Assembly: GCF_004770265.1 (NCBI RefSeq)
Contig: NZ_RQGQ01000004.1
Location: 186,001-250,000 of the forward strand
Length of the DNA: 64,000 nt
Direction: 5' to 3'
Source: Leptospira congkakensis
GTDB taxonomy: Bacteria; Spirochaetota; Leptospiria; Leptospirales; Leptospiraceae
Part shown: piece after piece, positions 1 through 14,413 of the stretch
Layout: the number at the start of each line of letters is the position of its first letter
Numbering within the stretch: the stretch's first letter is position 1
Translations under genes and position numbers: made by a program
The notes under the pieces: model-generated
Databases searched by the model: none
The model's input: only the letters and a program-made list of their open reading frames with translations
Told to the model about the DNA's origin: nothing

Positions 1-25
1 AAAACGTTTAGGGAAGGGAAAAAGT

Positions 26-4327
<4,302 letters not shown>

Positions 4328-4467
4328 ACCAAAACCTTGTCCTTAGAGACTTTTCTAGAGTTTCTGGGGACAAAATCATGTTTTCGTTTACAAAATGTCC
4401 CTATCTGGAATTTTGGACGAAAACGTCATTATTTTTTTAAAGACAGAGAAGTAGAAGAAGGAATCGA

Positions 4468-4842
4468 ATGCCTACAATTAACCAGCTCATCCGTATTGGA
4501 AGAGAAGACCAAAAGAAAAGAACTAAATCTCCTGCCCTTAAGGCATGCCCACAAAGACGTGGAGTTTGCACTAGGGTAATGACCTTTACTCCTAAAAAAC
4601 CGAACTCAGCTCTTCGTAAAGTAGCAAGGGTTCGCCTCACTACTGGAATTGAAGTAACTGCTTACATTCCTGGTGAAGGTCACAACCTCCAAGAACACAA
4701 CGTGGTTCTAATCCGTGGGGGAAGAGTAAAAGACTTACCAGGGGTTCGTTATCATATCATTCGTGGAACACTGGATACACTCGGTGTAGACAAACGTCGT
4801 AAAGGACGTTCAAAATACGGCGCTAAGCGTCCTAAAGCGTAA
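4468..4842 (+). CDS. rpsL: 30S ribosomal protein S12
   Basis: Decoding-centre protein S12, 124 residues, the normal length. The N-terminus [11 protein letters not shown] and the loop [11 protein letters not shown] are near-universal; the lysine in the latter is the streptomycin-sensitive form. A good Shine-Dalgarno (AAGGA) precedes the ATG. The 140-nt gap after rpoC contains a GGGACA/TGTCCC inverted repeat (4367-4372 and 4396-4401) and a short GACG/CGTC hairpin followed by Ts, so transcription from rpoC may be partly attenuated or restarted here, but I see no convincing promoter. Confidence 0.99.
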   Translation: MPTINQLIRIGREDQKKRTKSPALKACPQRRGVCTRVMTFTPKKPNSALRKVARVRLTTGIEVTAYIPGEGHNLQEHNVVLIRGGRVKDLPGVRYHIIRGTLDTLGVDKRRKGRSKYGAKRPKA

Positions 4843-4856
4843 TCGGAGAAAGGTAT

Positions 4857-5330
4857 ATGTCTAGAAGAAGAGGAAAAGTTGAACCACGCCACATCGAAGG
4901 CGATCCTAAATACAATGACAAGGTGATTTCTAAGTTTATCAACTGCCTAATGGTAGATGGTAAAAAAAGTGTCGCTGAATCCGTGTTCTACGATGCTTTA
5001 GAAGTAATTGCTAAAAAAACAGGACAGGATCCGTTTGCTGTTTTCCAAGAAGCTTTGGAAAACGCGAAACCACAAGTGGAAGTAAAATCTCGCCGAGTGG
5101 GTGGGGTTACTTACCAAGTTCCGATTGAAGTTCGCCCAGAAAGAAGACTTGCCCTCGGAATCCGATGGCTTATCAAATACAGCCGTGGCAGAAACGAAAA
5201 ATCAATGAAAAACAAATTGGCTGCAGAATTCATGGAAGCACAAAAAGGCACCGGATCTGCGATCAAGAAAAAAGAAGACATCAGAAAGATGGCAGACGCC
5301 AACAAGGCTTTCTCTCACTACCGCTGGTAG
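4857..5330 (+). CDS. rpsG: 30S ribosomal protein S7
   Basis: S7 organises assembly of the 30S head by binding the 3' domain of 16S rRNA. The 157 residues match the family throughout, starting MSRRRGK and ending in AFSHYRW. It follows rpsL by 14 nt with an AGAAAGG Shine-Dalgarno. It is the last gene before a strong intrinsic terminator, so the rpoBC-rpsLG transcription unit appears to end here rather than continue into fusA-tuf as in the classic str operon. Confidence 0.99.
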   Translation: MSRRRGKVEPRHIEGDPKYNDKVISKFINCLMVDGKKSVAESVFYDALEVIAKKTGQDPFAVFQEALENAKPQVEVKSRRVGGVTYQVPIEVRPERRLALGIRWLIKYSRGRNEKSMKNKLAAEFMEAQKGTGSAIKKKEDIRKMADANKAFSHYRW

Positions 5331-5358
5331 TCTTTACCATTCGATTCCAAACATTGAT

Positions 5359-5390
5359 AAGCCAGGTGAACCACCTGGCTTTTTTATTTT
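5359..5390 (+). terminator. Rho-independent terminator after rpsG
   Basis: A 10-bp stem AAGCCAGGTG/CACCTGGCTT (5359-5368 with 5372-5381) closes a 3-nt loop and runs straight into a T-rich tract (TTTTTATTTT). It ends about 15 nt before the start codon of the following EF-G-like gene. Confidence 0.93.
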
Positions 5391-5404
5391 AGCGCACAAA
5401 AATC

Positions 5405-7327
5405 ATGAAATACCGAACTGTTGGAATTTTTGCACATATCGATTCGGGGAAAACCACTCTCACCGAAAGAATTTTGTTTGAAGCAGGAAAGATTTCGGCA
5501 GTTGGCTCCATTGAAGATGGAAATACAGAATCCGACAGTTTGCAGGAAGAAATTGAGCGGGGAATTTCCATTCGCACCACTTTTCATACCATTCCCTGGA
5601 AAACAACCTTTGGTGAATTTGCGATCCAGATAGTAGACACACCAGGTCATATCGACTTTCGAAACCAAGTAACTGATCTTTTGCCCGCCATGGAAACGGC
5701 GATTGTTGTTTTGGAAGCGGGATCGGTGGTTCAGTCCCAAGCGAGACTTGTGATTGAAGAACTTCGGAAAGCAAATGTTCCCATGGTTTTTTTCATCAAT
5801 AAACTCGATCGATTTGATGAAGACTATTTGGACACGTTGGTCTCCCTGGAAGAAATTCTGGATGGGGCTCCAGTCTCTCTTTTCCAAAAGAACCTCGAGG
5901 GAAAAATCGAATACTATCTGCGAGCTCCCTCAAATTTTCCTAAATCAGTAAAGGAAGAACTAATGGCCTGGAATGATGAACTTCTTTTGTCATCATGGAA
6001 TGATCCCTCGGGTCAAACAGATTATCCGGCGATTGGACTTCGCAGTGGTCCAGCTTCCGGGAAACTCTATCCAGTCTACGGTGGATCCGCGAAAACCGGT
6101 GAAGGTGTTCGGGAACTTTTGGATTTGGTTTTATGGACAGAACCGAAAGATTCACCCAAAACTCCCAACCTTCCGCTTCTGGTTCTTTCCAGGCGTAGTG
6201 ATGAATCATTCGGTCGTTATTCCGTGGTGTACCCATCTTTGGATATTTCCCAGAAAGAACTGGCTACAATGCAAAAAACAAAAAGCAAAAATCTCGCCTC
6301 TTCGACGGAACGGACAAACGAGGAGGAGTTTCGCTTTGTAGATCCAGAAACCATGGAGCCCGTTTTCCATTTGGAGAAGGGGAAACTAGTTCTTTTGAAA
6401 GACCATCCGGATTTCATTTCCCATCCAGGTGAATGGCTTCAATTTTTACAGAAATCCGAATCCGAAAAAGACGTAGTAACCGCGGATCGAATTCCAAGCC
6501 CCTTTTCCATTGTCCTCGAACCCGAGCATTCTGACGAAAAAGAGTTTTGGTTATGTCGCTTGGAGGAGCTGGCTTGGGAAGATCCTGGCTATCGTTTAGA
6601 AAAGAAGGATGATACCGGACAGTTGGTACTCTTTGGGCGAGGGGAACTCCATTTGGAGATTGGAATCCGCAGAATCCAGGAAAGAACTGAAAAAAAACTG
6701 AACTTTAGTTCGATAAACATTGCCAAAATAGAGCTTCTCAAAAAAATGTCTCATAAGGTTGCCCTAGAGCATCGTGCCTTTGAAGACCAAAAGTCAAGCG
6801 GCGCGCTCATCGCAGTCCTGGAAGATACTGCCGATTTTTCGAAGCAAATTGCCTTCGAGGTAAGTCTTCCGGAAGAAGTAAAAAATTCGATAGAAACGTC
6901 CTTTTCGGAAGCCTGCTTACACGGGTTTTACGGTCAGGAAGTTGCCGGTCTCAGATTCCGTGTCCTCTCTTATGAGATACCGGATGGAGATTTGCAAGTC
7001 ACTTTAACGCTTTTGAAAGTTGCGATACTGGCAGGCGTAAAGGAATTGTTTCCTTCAAACACATACTTGGTCGGACCCCTCACGGAAGTAGAAGTGATGG
7101 TGGACGCAGACCACTTAGGTGTAGTTCTTTCTGATCTAAGTCGCAGAAGTGCTAAGGTGGTATCCATCGAGGAAGCTGTGGCAGGGAAGAGTCACTTAAA
7201 AGCCAATGCACCGGCCCAAAACCTGCTTGGCTTTTCAGGGGCTCTTAGAAACATGACCAAAGGGATTGGCATTTCTTGGGAAAGGACTGCTTTTACCTAT
7301 GAATTTCATGCAGTTTTAAAGGAGTAA
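5405..7327 (+). CDS. EF-G-like translational GTPase (divergent, RPP-sized)
   Basis: Translation-factor GTPase of the EF-G/ribosome-protection family, 640 residues. All G motifs are present: AHIDSGKTT (10-18), switch I with RGISI, DTPGH, NKLD and a GSAK G5 motif. Domain III carries GRGELHLEIGIRRI, and domain V carries DLSRRS and LRNMTKG like EF-G. Domain II is rewritten and domain IV lacks the canonical GQYGHV stretch. The length is closer to Tet(M)-type proteins (about 640) than to housekeeping EF-G (about 700). It sits in the fusA position between rpsG and tuf but behind a terminator and without an obvious Shine-Dalgarno. It could be a second EF-G, a ribosome-protection or recycling factor, or the sole EF-G; I favour a paralogue, with canonical fusA elsewhere. 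Confidence 0.85.
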   Translation: MKYRTVGIFAHIDSGKTTLTERILFEAGKISAVGSIEDGNTESDSLQEEIERGISIRTTFHTIPWKTTFGEFAIQIVDTPGHIDFRNQVTDLLPAMETAIVVLEAGSVVQSQARLVIEELRKANVPMVFFINKLDRFDEDYLDTLVSLEEILDGAPVSLFQKNLEGKIEYYLRAPSNFPKSVKEELMAWNDELLLSSWNDPSGQTDYPAIGLRSGPASGKLYPVYGGSAKTGEGVRELLDLVLWTEPKDSPKTPNLPLLVLSRRSDESFGRYSVVYPSLDISQKELATMQKTKSKNLASSTERTNEEEFRFVDPETMEPVFHLEKGKLVLLKDHPDFISHPGEWLQFLQKSESEKDVVTADRIPSPFSIVLEPEHSDEKEFWLCRLEELAWEDPGYRLEKKDDTGQLVLFGRGELHLEIGIRRIQERTEKKLNFSSINIAKIELLKKMSHKVALEHRAFEDQKSSGALIAVLEDTADFSKQIAFEVSLPEEVKNSIETSFSEACLHGFYGQEVAGLRFRVLSYEIPDGDLQVTLTLLKVAILAGVKELFPSNTYLVGPLTEVEVMVDADHLGVVLSDLSRRSAKVVSIEEAVAGKSHLKANAPAQNLLGFSGALRNMTKGIGISWERTAFTYEFHAVLKE

Positions 7328-7376
7328 AGAACCGAGGATCGGGTCTTGCACCACGATTGAGGAGTAGATTCTAACA

Positions 7377-8582
7377 ATGGCTAAAGAAAAATTTGACCGT
7401 TCAAAACCACACTTAAACATCGGAACAATTGGTCACGTTGACCACGGTAAAACAACCCTAACAGCAGCGATCACAACAACGCTTGCGAAGTTAGTGGGTG
7501 GAAAAAACAAAGCGATTGCTTACGACCAAATCGACAACGCGCCCGAAGAAAAGGCTCGTGGGATTACTATTGCAACGTCTCACCAGGAGTATGAAACTCC
7601 TAACCGTCACTACGCACACGTAGATTGCCCGGGACACGCGGACTATGTTAAAAACATGATTACTGGTGCTGCTCAGATGGACGCTGCGATTCTCGTAGTA
7701 TCTGCAACTGACGGTGCTATGCCACAAACTAAAGAACATATCCTTCTTGCTCGCCAAGTAGGGGTTCCTTACATCGTGGTTTACCTAAACAAAGCTGACA
7801 TGTTAGCTGCTGATGAAAGAGATGATATGGTTGAGATGGTTAAAGAGGAAATCAAAGACCTTCTTAACAAATACAACTTTCCTGGTGATAAAACACCTTT
7901 CATCTCTGGTTCTGCATTAAAAGCTCTTGAAGGTGAAGATTCTGACCTAGGAATGAAATCCATTTTGAAACTTATGGAAGCTGTTGATACTTACGTTCCA
8001 AACCCTACACGTATCGTTGATAAACCTTTCCTTATGCCAGTTGAGGACGTATTCTCAATCACTGGTCGTGGAACTGTTGCAACTGGTCGTGTGGAGCAAG
8101 GTGTTCTTAAGATCAACGACGAGATCGAAATTGTTGGTATTCGTGATACTACAAAATCAGTTGTTACTGGTATTGAAATGTTCCGTAAACTACTCGATCA
8201 AGCAGAAGCGGGAGACAACATTGGTGCTCTTCTTCGCGGAACTAAAAAAGAAGACATCGAAAGAGGTCAAGTTCTTGCGAAACCGGGTACTATCACTCCA
8301 CACAGAAAATTTAAAGCGGAAGTTTACGTTCTTACTAAAGACGAAGGTGGACGTCATACTCCATTCTTTAACAACTACCGTCCTCAATTCTATTTTAGAA
8401 CTACAGACATCACTGGTGTTTGTAACCTTCCTGGTGGAATGGAGATGGTTATGCCGGGAGATAACGTTACGATGTCAATCGAACTTATCCACCCAATTGC
8501 TATGGACCAAGGTTTGAAGTTCGCTATCCGTGAGGGTGGAAGAACAATTGGTTCTGGTGTTGTTGCGGAGATCGTTGAGTAA
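7377..8582 (+). CDS. tuf: Elongation factor Tu
   Basis: EF-Tu delivers aminoacyl-tRNA to the ribosome as a GTP complex. The protein has 401 residues with GHVDHGKT (about 19-26), the RGITI switch I, DCPGHADY and NKAD (the usual NKCD with Ala), then domains II and III to a normal C-terminus. A 49-nt gap separates it from the EF-G-like gene; rpsJ starts 5 nt after its stop, so tuf probably heads or feeds the S10 operon. A GAGGAG lies rather far (about 13 nt) upstream of the ATG. Confidence 0.99.
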   Translation: MAKEKFDRSKPHLNIGTIGHVDHGKTTLTAAITTTLAKLVGGKNKAIAYDQIDNAPEEKARGITIATSHQEYETPNRHYAHVDCPGHADYVKNMITGAAQMDAAILVVSATDGAMPQTKEHILLARQVGVPYIVVYLNKADMLAADERDDMVEMVKEEIKDLLNKYNFPGDKTPFISGSALKALEGEDSDLGMKSILKLMEAVDTYVPNPTRIVDKPFLMPVEDVFSITGRGTVATGRVEQGVLKINDEIEIVGIRDTTKSVVTGIEMFRKLLDQAEAGDNIGALLRGTKKEDIERGQVLAKPGTITPHRKFKAEVYVLTKDEGGRHTPFFNNYRPQFYFRTTDITGVCNLPGGMEMVMPGDNVTMSIELIHPIAMDQGLKFAIREGGRTIGSGVVAEIVE

Positions 8583-8587
8583 TCCCA

Positions 8588-8896
8588 ATGGCTGGACAAA
8601 GAATTCGCGTTAAGTTAAAAGCTTTCGATCATCGGTTGATTGACCAATCAACCTTTGAAATCGTTGCGACTGCGAAGAGGACCGGAGCTACTGTCTCCGG
8701 TCCAATCCCACTTCCAACGAAAAAAGAAATCTACACGGTATTACGTTCTCCGCACGTGAATAAAAAAGCTAGAGAACAATTTGAAATGAGAACTCATAAG
8801 AGACTCATCGATATTTTAAATACGAATGAAGATACGGTAGAAGCCCTGATGAAGCTTCAACTCCCTGCTGGAGTTTCCGTAGATATTAAATCCTAA
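8588..8896 (+). CDS. rpsJ: 30S ribosomal protein S10
   Basis: S10, 102 residues, first gene of the S10 ribosomal cluster; also the NusE antitermination partner of NusB in the general family. Typical sequence [15 protein letters not shown] with [10 protein letters not shown] and [13 protein letters not shown] in the middle. It follows tuf by 5 nt, implying cotranscription. Confidence 0.99.
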   Translation: MAGQRIRVKLKAFDHRLIDQSTFEIVATAKRTGATVSGPIPLPTKKEIYTVLRSPHVNKKAREQFEMRTHKRLIDILNTNEDTVEALMKLQLPAGVSVDIKS

Positions 8897-8907
8897 GGAT
8901 AGGATCC

Positions 8908-9531
8908 ATGGCTAAAGGTTTAATCGGCGAAAAATTGGGCATGGCCCACATATTCAATAACGAAGGTAAAATGGTTACTGTAACTGTTTTACGCGTGGGT
9001 CCTTGTTTTGTGTCCCAGGTAAAAACATCTGCAAACGATGGCTACGAAGCTGTTCAGTTAGCATATGGTGATGCCAAGGAAAAACACATGACGAAGGCCG
9101 AAGTTGGACACATTAAAAAAGCAAACATTGCCGCTCCTAAAAAAACTCTGATTGAATTCAAAGGTTTTGAAGATGTAGCAGTAGGTGCTGAGGTAAAACT
9201 CGCAGATGTGTTTGCTTTGAATGACACGGTGAAGGTAACCGGAACTTCTAAGGGTAAGGGAACTCAAGGTGTTGTGAAACGCCATGGTTTTGCTGGCGGT
9301 CCTGCTGGACACGGTTCCAGATTCCAAAGACACCCTGGTTCTATTGGTTCCAACACAACTCCTGGACGTGTGTTCAAGGGTTTGAAAATGGGCGGAAGGA
9401 TGGGTTCTGAACAGAGCACTGTTCGAAACCTGAAAGTAGTAAAAATTGATGCAGACGCCAACTTGGTATTTGTATCCGGTCCGGTTCCAGGAAGAGAACG
9501 CGGTATCGTTACGATAGAAAAAATCGGATAG
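8908..9531 (+). CDS. rplC: 50S ribosomal protein L3
   Basis: L3, 207 residues, an early 50S assembly protein whose central loop reaches the peptidyl-transferase region. The family signature [10 protein letters not shown] followed by [13 protein letters not shown] and the glycine-rich [17 protein letters not shown] are clear. A GGATAGGATCC Shine-Dalgarno context precedes the ATG. Normal length, no oddities. Confidence 0.99.
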   Translation: MAKGLIGEKLGMAHIFNNEGKMVTVTVLRVGPCFVSQVKTSANDGYEAVQLAYGDAKEKHMTKAEVGHIKKANIAAPKKTLIEFKGFEDVAVGAEVKLADVFALNDTVKVTGTSKGKGTQGVVKRHGFAGGPAGHGSRFQRHPGSIGSNTTPGRVFKGLKMGGRMGSEQSTVRNLKVVKIDADANLVFVSGPVPGRERGIVTIEKIG

Positions 9532-9542
9532 ATAGGTAGAAC

Positions 9543-10178
9543 ATGAAAGCGCGTAAATACAATAAAGAAGGCGTATTCGTAAGCGAAGTTGAACTTCCGG
9601 CAGAATTATTTGCTACCGGCATTTCGCTTGGAGCCATCTATGATGCGGTTAAAGCTGAAAATGCGAACAATAGACAAGGAACACATTCTACTAAAGATCG
9701 TTCCGAAGTTCGCGGTGGGGGAATCAAACCATGGGCTCAAAAAGGAACTGGTCGTGCAAGACAAGGATCCATCAGAGCACCTCATTTCGTTGGTGGTGGT
9801 ATCATTCATGGACCAAAACCAAGAGATTATTCCTCTAACTTGTCACGCAGCGTTAAGAAAAAGGCTGTTCTCTCCATCCTTAACAAAAAGGCAGAAGAAA
9901 ACAGAATCGCGATCATAGAAGACGTAGAACCTTCTTCTTACTCCACAAAGTCCATCTACAACATTTTGAAGAACATGGACATTGCAGAGAAGGGTAACGT
10001 GGGTTTTGTGGTAGCTGGTGAAAACCAATTCCTCAAAAAATCCACTCGCAATATAGAGAACCTCAAATATGTGAACAGCAAACGAGTCGTTTGCCGAGAC
10101 ATCCTCTATAATAACAATTTAGTAATCTCTGAAAGCGCTTTAAAAGAGCTTCAGGCTCAGTATTCTAAGAAAGGATAA
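9543..10178 (+). CDS. rplD: 50S ribosomal protein L4
   Basis: L4, 211 residues. The extended loop that lines the exit tunnel is recognisable ([19 protein letters not shown] region with [13 protein letters not shown]). In E. coli L4 represses its own operon; no equivalent leader hairpin was identified here. Gap to rplC 11 nt. Confidence 0.98.
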   Translation: MKARKYNKEGVFVSEVELPAELFATGISLGAIYDAVKAENANNRQGTHSTKDRSEVRGGGIKPWAQKGTGRARQGSIRAPHFVGGGIIHGPKPRDYSSNLSRSVKKKAVLSILNKKAEENRIAIIEDVEPSSYSTKSIYNILKNMDIAEKGNVGFVVAGENQFLKKSTRNIENLKYVNSKRVVCRDILYNNNLVISESALKELQAQYSKKG

Positions 10179-10182
10179 GACA

Positions 10183-10488
10183 GTGAACCTAGAGAATGTA
10201 ATCTTATCACCAGTTGTTACAGAAAAGTCGCAAGACCTTCAGTCAATTGGAGAACGTATGGGAAAAAGAACTGTCAAGTATACGTTCAAAGTCCACCCGG
10301 ATGCGAACAAAACTTTGATCAAACAAGCCCTGAAACAAATGTATAACGTAGTTCCAACTGCTGTAAACGTAGCCGTTTACCGTGGGAAAATGAAACGTTT
10401 TAGAAACATGCCGTCCCCAAGACCTCACTACAAAAAAGCTGTAGTGACTTTTGCTGACGGAGCAAATTTGGATTTTGCTAAGGTTTAA
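10183..10488 (+). CDS. rplW: 50S ribosomal protein L23
   Basis: L23, 101 residues, at the tunnel exit where trigger factor and SRP dock. Start is GTG at 10183, preceded by AAGGATAAGAC; the sequence [16 protein letters not shown] fits the family N-terminus. It contains [14 protein letters not shown], the RNA-binding part. Follows rplD by 4 nt. Confidence 0.98.
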   Translation: MNLENVILSPVVTEKSQDLQSIGERMGKRTVKYTFKVHPDANKTLIKQALKQMYNVVPTAVNVAVYRGKMKRFRNMPSPRPHYKKAVVTFADGANLDFAKV

Positions 10489-10490
10489 TT

Positions 10491-11327
10491 ATGGGAATTA
10501 GAAAACTTAAACCCACAACGCAGTCTAGCCGGTATTATTCCGTTTTAGATTTCAAAGAAATCACTGAAGTGGTTCCTTACAAACCGCTCACTGCCAACAT
10601 TTCTTATAAAGCTGGTCGTGACAACAAGGGACGTATCGCTGTTAGACGCAAAGGTGGACGTAACAAAAGAAAGTTCCGGATCATCGACTTCAAACGTAAT
10701 AAATTTGGAATCCCTGCGACTGTAAAAACAATCGAATACGATCCAAACCGTTCTGCTTTTATTGCTCTTATCTGTTACGCAGATGGAGAATACCGTTACA
10801 TTTTAGCTCCTAACGGACTAAAAGTCGGTGATAAAATTGAATCTGGTGCCAATGCAGAGATCAAACTAGGGAACACACTTCCTTTAGATAAAATCCCTGC
10901 TGGAACTAACGTTCACAACATTGAACTACATATCGGAAAAGGCGGCCAAATCGCTCGCACAGCAGGATCTTTTGCTGTGATCTCCGCTAAAGATGGTGAC
11001 TATGTATCTCTCAAACTTCCTTCTTCGGAAATCCGTAAGGTTCGTAAAGAGTGCTTAGCAACGATCGGAGAACTTTCCAATAAAGACCACAACTTGGTCA
11101 TCATTGGAAAAGCGGGACGTAACCGTTGGTTAGGAAAAAGACCGAAAGTAAGAGGGGTCGTTATGAACCCTGTGGACCACCCACTCGGTGGTGGTGAAGG
11201 TAGAACTTCCGGAGGTCGTCACCCAGTGACTCCTTGGGGTAAACCTACGAAAGGATTTAAAACACGTAAGACTAGACCGTCTGACCGTTTTATTGTCCAA
11301 AGACGTAAGAAAAACAGGAATAGGTAG
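10491..11327 (+). CDS. rplB: 50S ribosomal protein L2
   Basis: L2, 278 residues, essential for subunit association and peptidyl-transferase assembly. The conserved C-terminal block is intact: [30 protein letters not shown] (about 221-250, including the functional His) and the end [11 protein letters not shown]. Two nt after rplW. Confidence 0.99.
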   Translation: MGIRKLKPTTQSSRYYSVLDFKEITEVVPYKPLTANISYKAGRDNKGRIAVRRKGGRNKRKFRIIDFKRNKFGIPATVKTIEYDPNRSAFIALICYADGEYRYILAPNGLKVGDKIESGANAEIKLGNTLPLDKIPAGTNVHNIELHIGKGGQIARTAGSFAVISAKDGDYVSLKLPSSEIRKVRKECLATIGELSNKDHNLVIIGKAGRNRWLGKRPKVRGVVMNPVDHPLGGGEGRTSGGRHPVTPWGKPTKGFKTRKTRPSDRFIVQRRKKNRNR

Positions 11328-11340
11328 GGTCTAGATAATC

Positions 11341-11619
11341 ATGGCTAGAAGCTTAAAAAAAGGTCCGTTCATTGACGACCACCTCATGAAAAAAATTACG
11401 AGCCTAAACTCTGAAGGGAAAAAAACTCCCTTCAAGTCTTGGTCCAGAAGAAGTACCATTTATCCAGACATGATCGGTCACACCGTAATGATTCATAATG
11501 GCAAAGCGTTTGTTCCTGTTTATGTTAACGAAAACATGATCGGTCACAAACTCGGTGAATTTGCTCCCACTAGAACCTTCAAAGGTCACGGTGGAGACAA
11601 AAAAGTAGCGAAGAAATAG
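11341..11619 (+). CDS. rpsS: 30S ribosomal protein S19
   Basis: S19, 92 residues, in the 30S head. Begins [15 protein letters not shown] and carries [16 protein letters not shown], both diagnostic. Normal length and position between rplB and rplV. Confidence 0.99.
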   Translation: MARSLKKGPFIDDHLMKKITSLNSEGKKTPFKSWSRRSTIYPDMIGHTVMIHNGKAFVPVYVNENMIGHKLGEFAPTRTFKGHGGDKKVAKK

Positions 11620-11627
11620 GTAGAGAG

Positions 11628-11978
11628 ATGGAAGCAAAAGCAGTAGGAAAACACCTCAGAATTTCTGCCAGAAAAGCTCGCCTGGTTGCTGATGAAGTTC
11701 GTGGATACGATTATAAGGAAGCCATTGATATCTTGCGTTTTACTAATAAAGCAGCAAGTTCAATGATCATCAACCTTTTGAACTCGGCAGTGGCGAACGC
11801 AGTCCAAATGAACGAAAGTTTGGATCCAAGTTCACTTTATGTTAAAAAAATCTATGTGGATGACGGCCCTATCATGAAACGTTTCCGCCCAAGAGCACGA
11901 GGACGTGCTTCTAGGATCCGAAAACGCCTAAGCCACATCACTGTTGTCGTATCTGAAATCGAAAAGAAGGTTAGCTAA
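11628..11978 (+). CDS. rplV: 50S ribosomal protein L22
   Basis: L22, 116 residues, whose beta-hairpin lines the exit tunnel near the macrolide site. The motif [22 protein letters not shown] near the C-terminus is typical. GTAGAGAG precedes the ATG; gap to rpsS is 8 nt. Confidence 0.98.
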   Translation: MEAKAVGKHLRISARKARLVADEVRGYDYKEAIDILRFTNKAASSMIINLLNSAVANAVQMNESLDPSSLYVKKIYVDDGPIMKRFRPRARGRASRIRKRLSHITVVVSEIEKKVS

Positions 11979-11981
11979 ACT

Positions 11982-12659
11982 ATGGGTCAGAAAGTAAATC
12001 CAATCGGACTACGAATCGGAATCACACGTAATTGGGATTCAGTTTGGTTTTCCAAACAAGATTACATTAAAAATCTTCACGAAGATATCAAGATCCGTAG
12101 ATTCCTTCAGAAGAAATTCAAAAACGCTTCCGTTGTTAAAATCGTAATCGAAAGATTCCCTGAAAAAATCAACGTGAACCTCCATACTTCTAAACCAGGT
12201 ATGGTGATTGGTCAAAAAGGCCAAAACATTGAAGCGGTAAAACAAGAACTTAAAAAATACGCTGATAAACCGATTGGGATGAACATCATCGAAGTGAAAA
12301 AACCGGAAGTGATTGCACAAGCAATTGCAGAAACGGTTGCCCTTCAAATCGAACAAAGGATGCCATTTCGTCGAGTGATGAAAGCTGAACTTCGTCGTGC
12401 GATGCGCGGTGGGGTGGAAGGCGTAAAAATCCAAATCTCTGGACGACTAAACGGAGCCGATATGGCAAGAACAGAGAAGTATATGGAAGGACGAGTTCCT
12501 CTTCATACTCTTCGTGCTAAAATCGACTTTGGATTCAAAGAAGCTCTCACGACTTTCGGACAAATTGGTGTGAAAGTATGGACTTATACAGGTGACTACT
12601 TCCCAACTAAGGAAGAGTCCGACGAAGATAAATACGCTGTAAAACGTAGAACTAGTTAA
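11982..12659 (+). CDS. rpsC: 30S ribosomal protein S3
   Basis: S3, 225 residues, forms part of the mRNA entry channel. N-terminal [13 protein letters not shown], a KH domain with [13 protein letters not shown], and C-terminal [13 protein letters not shown] are present. The tail is short and acidic then basic ([15 protein letters not shown]). Three nt after rplV. Confidence 0.99.
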   Translation: MGQKVNPIGLRIGITRNWDSVWFSKQDYIKNLHEDIKIRRFLQKKFKNASVVKIVIERFPEKINVNLHTSKPGMVIGQKGQNIEAVKQELKKYADKPIGMNIIEVKKPEVIAQAIAETVALQIEQRMPFRRVMKAELRRAMRGGVEGVKIQISGRLNGADMARTEKYMEGRVPLHTLRAKIDFGFKEALTTFGQIGVKVWTYTGDYFPTKEESDEDKYAVKRRTS

Positions 12660-12681
12660 GAAGTACTAAAGAGAAACGATC

Positions 12682-13095
12682 ATGTTAGCACCTAAACGAG
12701 TAAAATTTAGAAAACGCCAAAGAGGGCGCTTGAAAGGTAAGGACGAAAGAGGTTCTTACGTTGCGTTCGGTGAGTATGGTTTAAAAGCCATCTCTTCCGG
12801 TCGTATCACAGCGCGACAAATCGAAGCTGCAAGGATTACTATTAACCGCCAAGTAAAACGAGGTGGGAAATTGTGGATCAGGATCTTCCCTCATCTTCCT
12901 ATCACTAAAAAACCTGCCGAAACTCGTATGGGTAAAGGTAAAGGTAACCCAGAATTCTGGATTGCTGAGATCCGTCCTGGCCGTGTTCTTTTTGAAATGG
13001 CTGGAATTGATGAAGAAACAGCAAGAAAAGCCCTTCATTTGGCGGCTTTCAAACTGCCAGTAGAAACTTCATTTGTTAAGAGGAACGTTCTATGA
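12682..13095 (+). CDS. rplP: 50S ribosomal protein L16
   Basis: L16, 137 residues, near the A-site tRNA. Begins [16 protein letters not shown] and contains [22 protein letters not shown], the conserved loop that includes the arginine hydroxylated in some bacteria. Its stop overlaps the rpmC start (ATGA). Confidence 0.98.
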   Translation: MLAPKRVKFRKRQRGRLKGKDERGSYVAFGEYGLKAISSGRITARQIEAARITINRQVKRGGKLWIRIFPHLPITKKPAETRMGKGKGNPEFWIAEIRPGRVLFEMAGIDEETARKALHLAAFKLPVETSFVKRNVL

Positions 13096-13364
13096 AAGAC
13101 GATTTCAAATCACTATCTCCAGAAGATTTGAAGAAAGAAATTCTTTCCTCTTCCGAAGAAGTAAGAAAAGCAAGATTCCAGTTTGGTGTCACAAGATCTC
13201 TTGAGAACCCAAAACTAATCCGCAATCATAAGAAGAGAATTGCTCAAGCGTTAACCGTCCTTCGCGAGAAGGAATTAACCGCACAGGGCAAACTCAAACA
13301 AATCGCACCAAAGGCTGGTTCAGCTCCTAAAGCTGCCAAAACTAGCAAAGGTAAGAAGAAGTAG
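13092..13364 (+). CDS. rpmC: 50S ribosomal protein L29
   Basis: L29, 90 residues, at the tunnel exit beside L23. The helical hairpin core ([11 protein letters not shown], then [14 protein letters not shown]) occupies the first 65 residues. It is longer than the usual 60-70: the extra C-terminus is rich in Lys, Ala and Pro and ends KTSKGKKK. Starts within the rplP stop (ATGA), so translation is probably coupled. Confidence 0.95.
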   Translation: MKDDFKSLSPEDLKKEILSSSEEVRKARFQFGVTRSLENPKLIRNHKKRIAQALTVLREKELTAQGKLKQIAPKAGSAPKAAKTSKGKKK

Positions 13365-13367
13365 GTT

Positions 13368-13637
13368 ATGGAAGATAAAAACTCTAAAAAGTCTTTAACC
13401 ATTCAGGGTGTAGTTGTGAGCGATGCTATGGATAAAACTGTAGTGATCGAAATCATCACTAGAAAAGTGCACCCACGGTTTAAGAAGATTATGACCAGAA
13501 CTTCCCGCGTGAAAATTCACGATGAGAAGAACGAGTGTCAAGTTGGTGATCGAGTCATCGCTGTGGAAACAAGACCACTTTCTAAACAGAAACACCATAA
13601 ACTTGTAAAGGTAATTGAGAAGGCGAAATTAGTATGA
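13368..13637 (+). CDS. rpsQ: 30S ribosomal protein S17
   Basis: S17, 89 residues, an OB-fold protein binding 16S helices 7 and 11. Motifs [16 protein letters not shown] and [10 protein letters not shown] are typical. Three nt after rpmC; its TGA overlaps the rplN start (ATGA). Confidence 0.98.
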   Translation: MEDKNSKKSLTIQGVVVSDAMDKTVVIEIITRKVHPRFKKIMTRTSRVKIHDEKNECQVGDRVIAVETRPLSKQKHHKLVKVIEKAKLV

Positions 13638-14026
13638 TCCAACAAGAAACTATTTTACAAGTAGCCGATAACTCGGGTGTGAAAAAAGTCATGTGCGTTA
13701 AAGTGCTTGGCGGTTCCAAAAAACGCTACGCTACGCTTGGTGACGAAATCATCGTCGCTGTTAAGGAAGCACAACCTGCCTACGGTCTTCGTGACGGGCA
13801 AGGTAAAAAAGTGCATAACAAAGCAGTTCAAAGAGCCGTTGTTGTGAGAACGAAAAAAGAAGTTCGTCGTCCTGATGGAACTTACATTCGTTTCGATGAC
13901 AATGCCGTTGCCATCATTGATGACAAAGGGAATCCAAAAGGAACCAGGATCTTCGGACCTGTTGCTCGTGAACTTCGCGATAAAAAATACATGAAAATTA
14001 TATCTCTCGCTCCGGAGGTTCTCTAG
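13634..14026 (+). CDS. rplN: 50S ribosomal protein L14
   Basis: L14, 130 residues, at the subunit interface. Begins [27 protein letters not shown] and ends in the conserved [26 protein letters not shown]. It is about eight residues longer than the common 122, with the extra length around [15 protein letters not shown] where other L14 proteins have a shorter basic turn. Confidence 0.98.
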   Translation: MIQQETILQVADNSGVKKVMCVKVLGGSKKRYATLGDEIIVAVKEAQPAYGLRDGQGKKVHNKAVQRAVVVRTKKEVRRPDGTYIRFDDNAVAIIDDKGNPKGTRIFGPVARELRDKKYMKIISLAPEVL

Positions 14027-14027
14027 A

Positions 14028-14411
14028 ATGGCAGCTAAATTAGCATATAGAGGCTCCGAGCCCACTAAATTCAAAAAAACGAAAATCAAAAAGGACGATG
14101 AAGTTCTTGTGATTTCCGGAAAAGAAAAAGGAAAAAAAGGGAAAGTTCTAGCAATCGACAAACGCAAAGATCGCGTTTATATCGAAGGTGTGAATAAGAG
14201 AAAAAGATTTGTGCGCCCAACCCAAGAGAACCCTCAAGGTGGAGCGATCGAAATCGAATTCCCAATCCATATTTCCAATGTGATGTTTCACGACGCAAAA
14301 GCAGAGAACAAAGCGAAGCCAAAGAAGAAAATTAAGGCTGTACGCTTGGGCTTTGCCAAGAAGGATGGTAAATCCGTACGAGTGACTCGACCTGAAGGGA
14401 AAGAAGTATAG
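14028..14411 (+). CDS. rplX: 50S ribosomal protein L24
   Basis: L24, 127 residues, an assembly initiator. The KOW motif is visible ([21 protein letters not shown]), followed by [19 protein letters not shown]. It is longer than the typical 100-105 residues because of an N-terminal extension before the KOW motif and a basic C-terminal extension. Confidence 0.97.
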   Translation: MAAKLAYRGSEPTKFKKTKIKKDDEVLVISGKEKGKKGKVLAIDKRKDRVYIEGVNKRKRFVRPTQENPQGGAIEIEFPIHISNVMFHDAKAENKAKPKKKIKAVRLGFAKKDGKSVRVTRPEGKEV

Positions 14412-14413
14412 TT

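Noticed and set aside
4367..4440. Inverted repeat GGGACA/TGTCCC and a GACG/CGTC hairpin before Ts between rpoC and rpsL
   Set aside because: Stems are only 6 and 4 bp; not enough to call a terminator or a ribosomal-protein leader. Mentioned under rpsL only.
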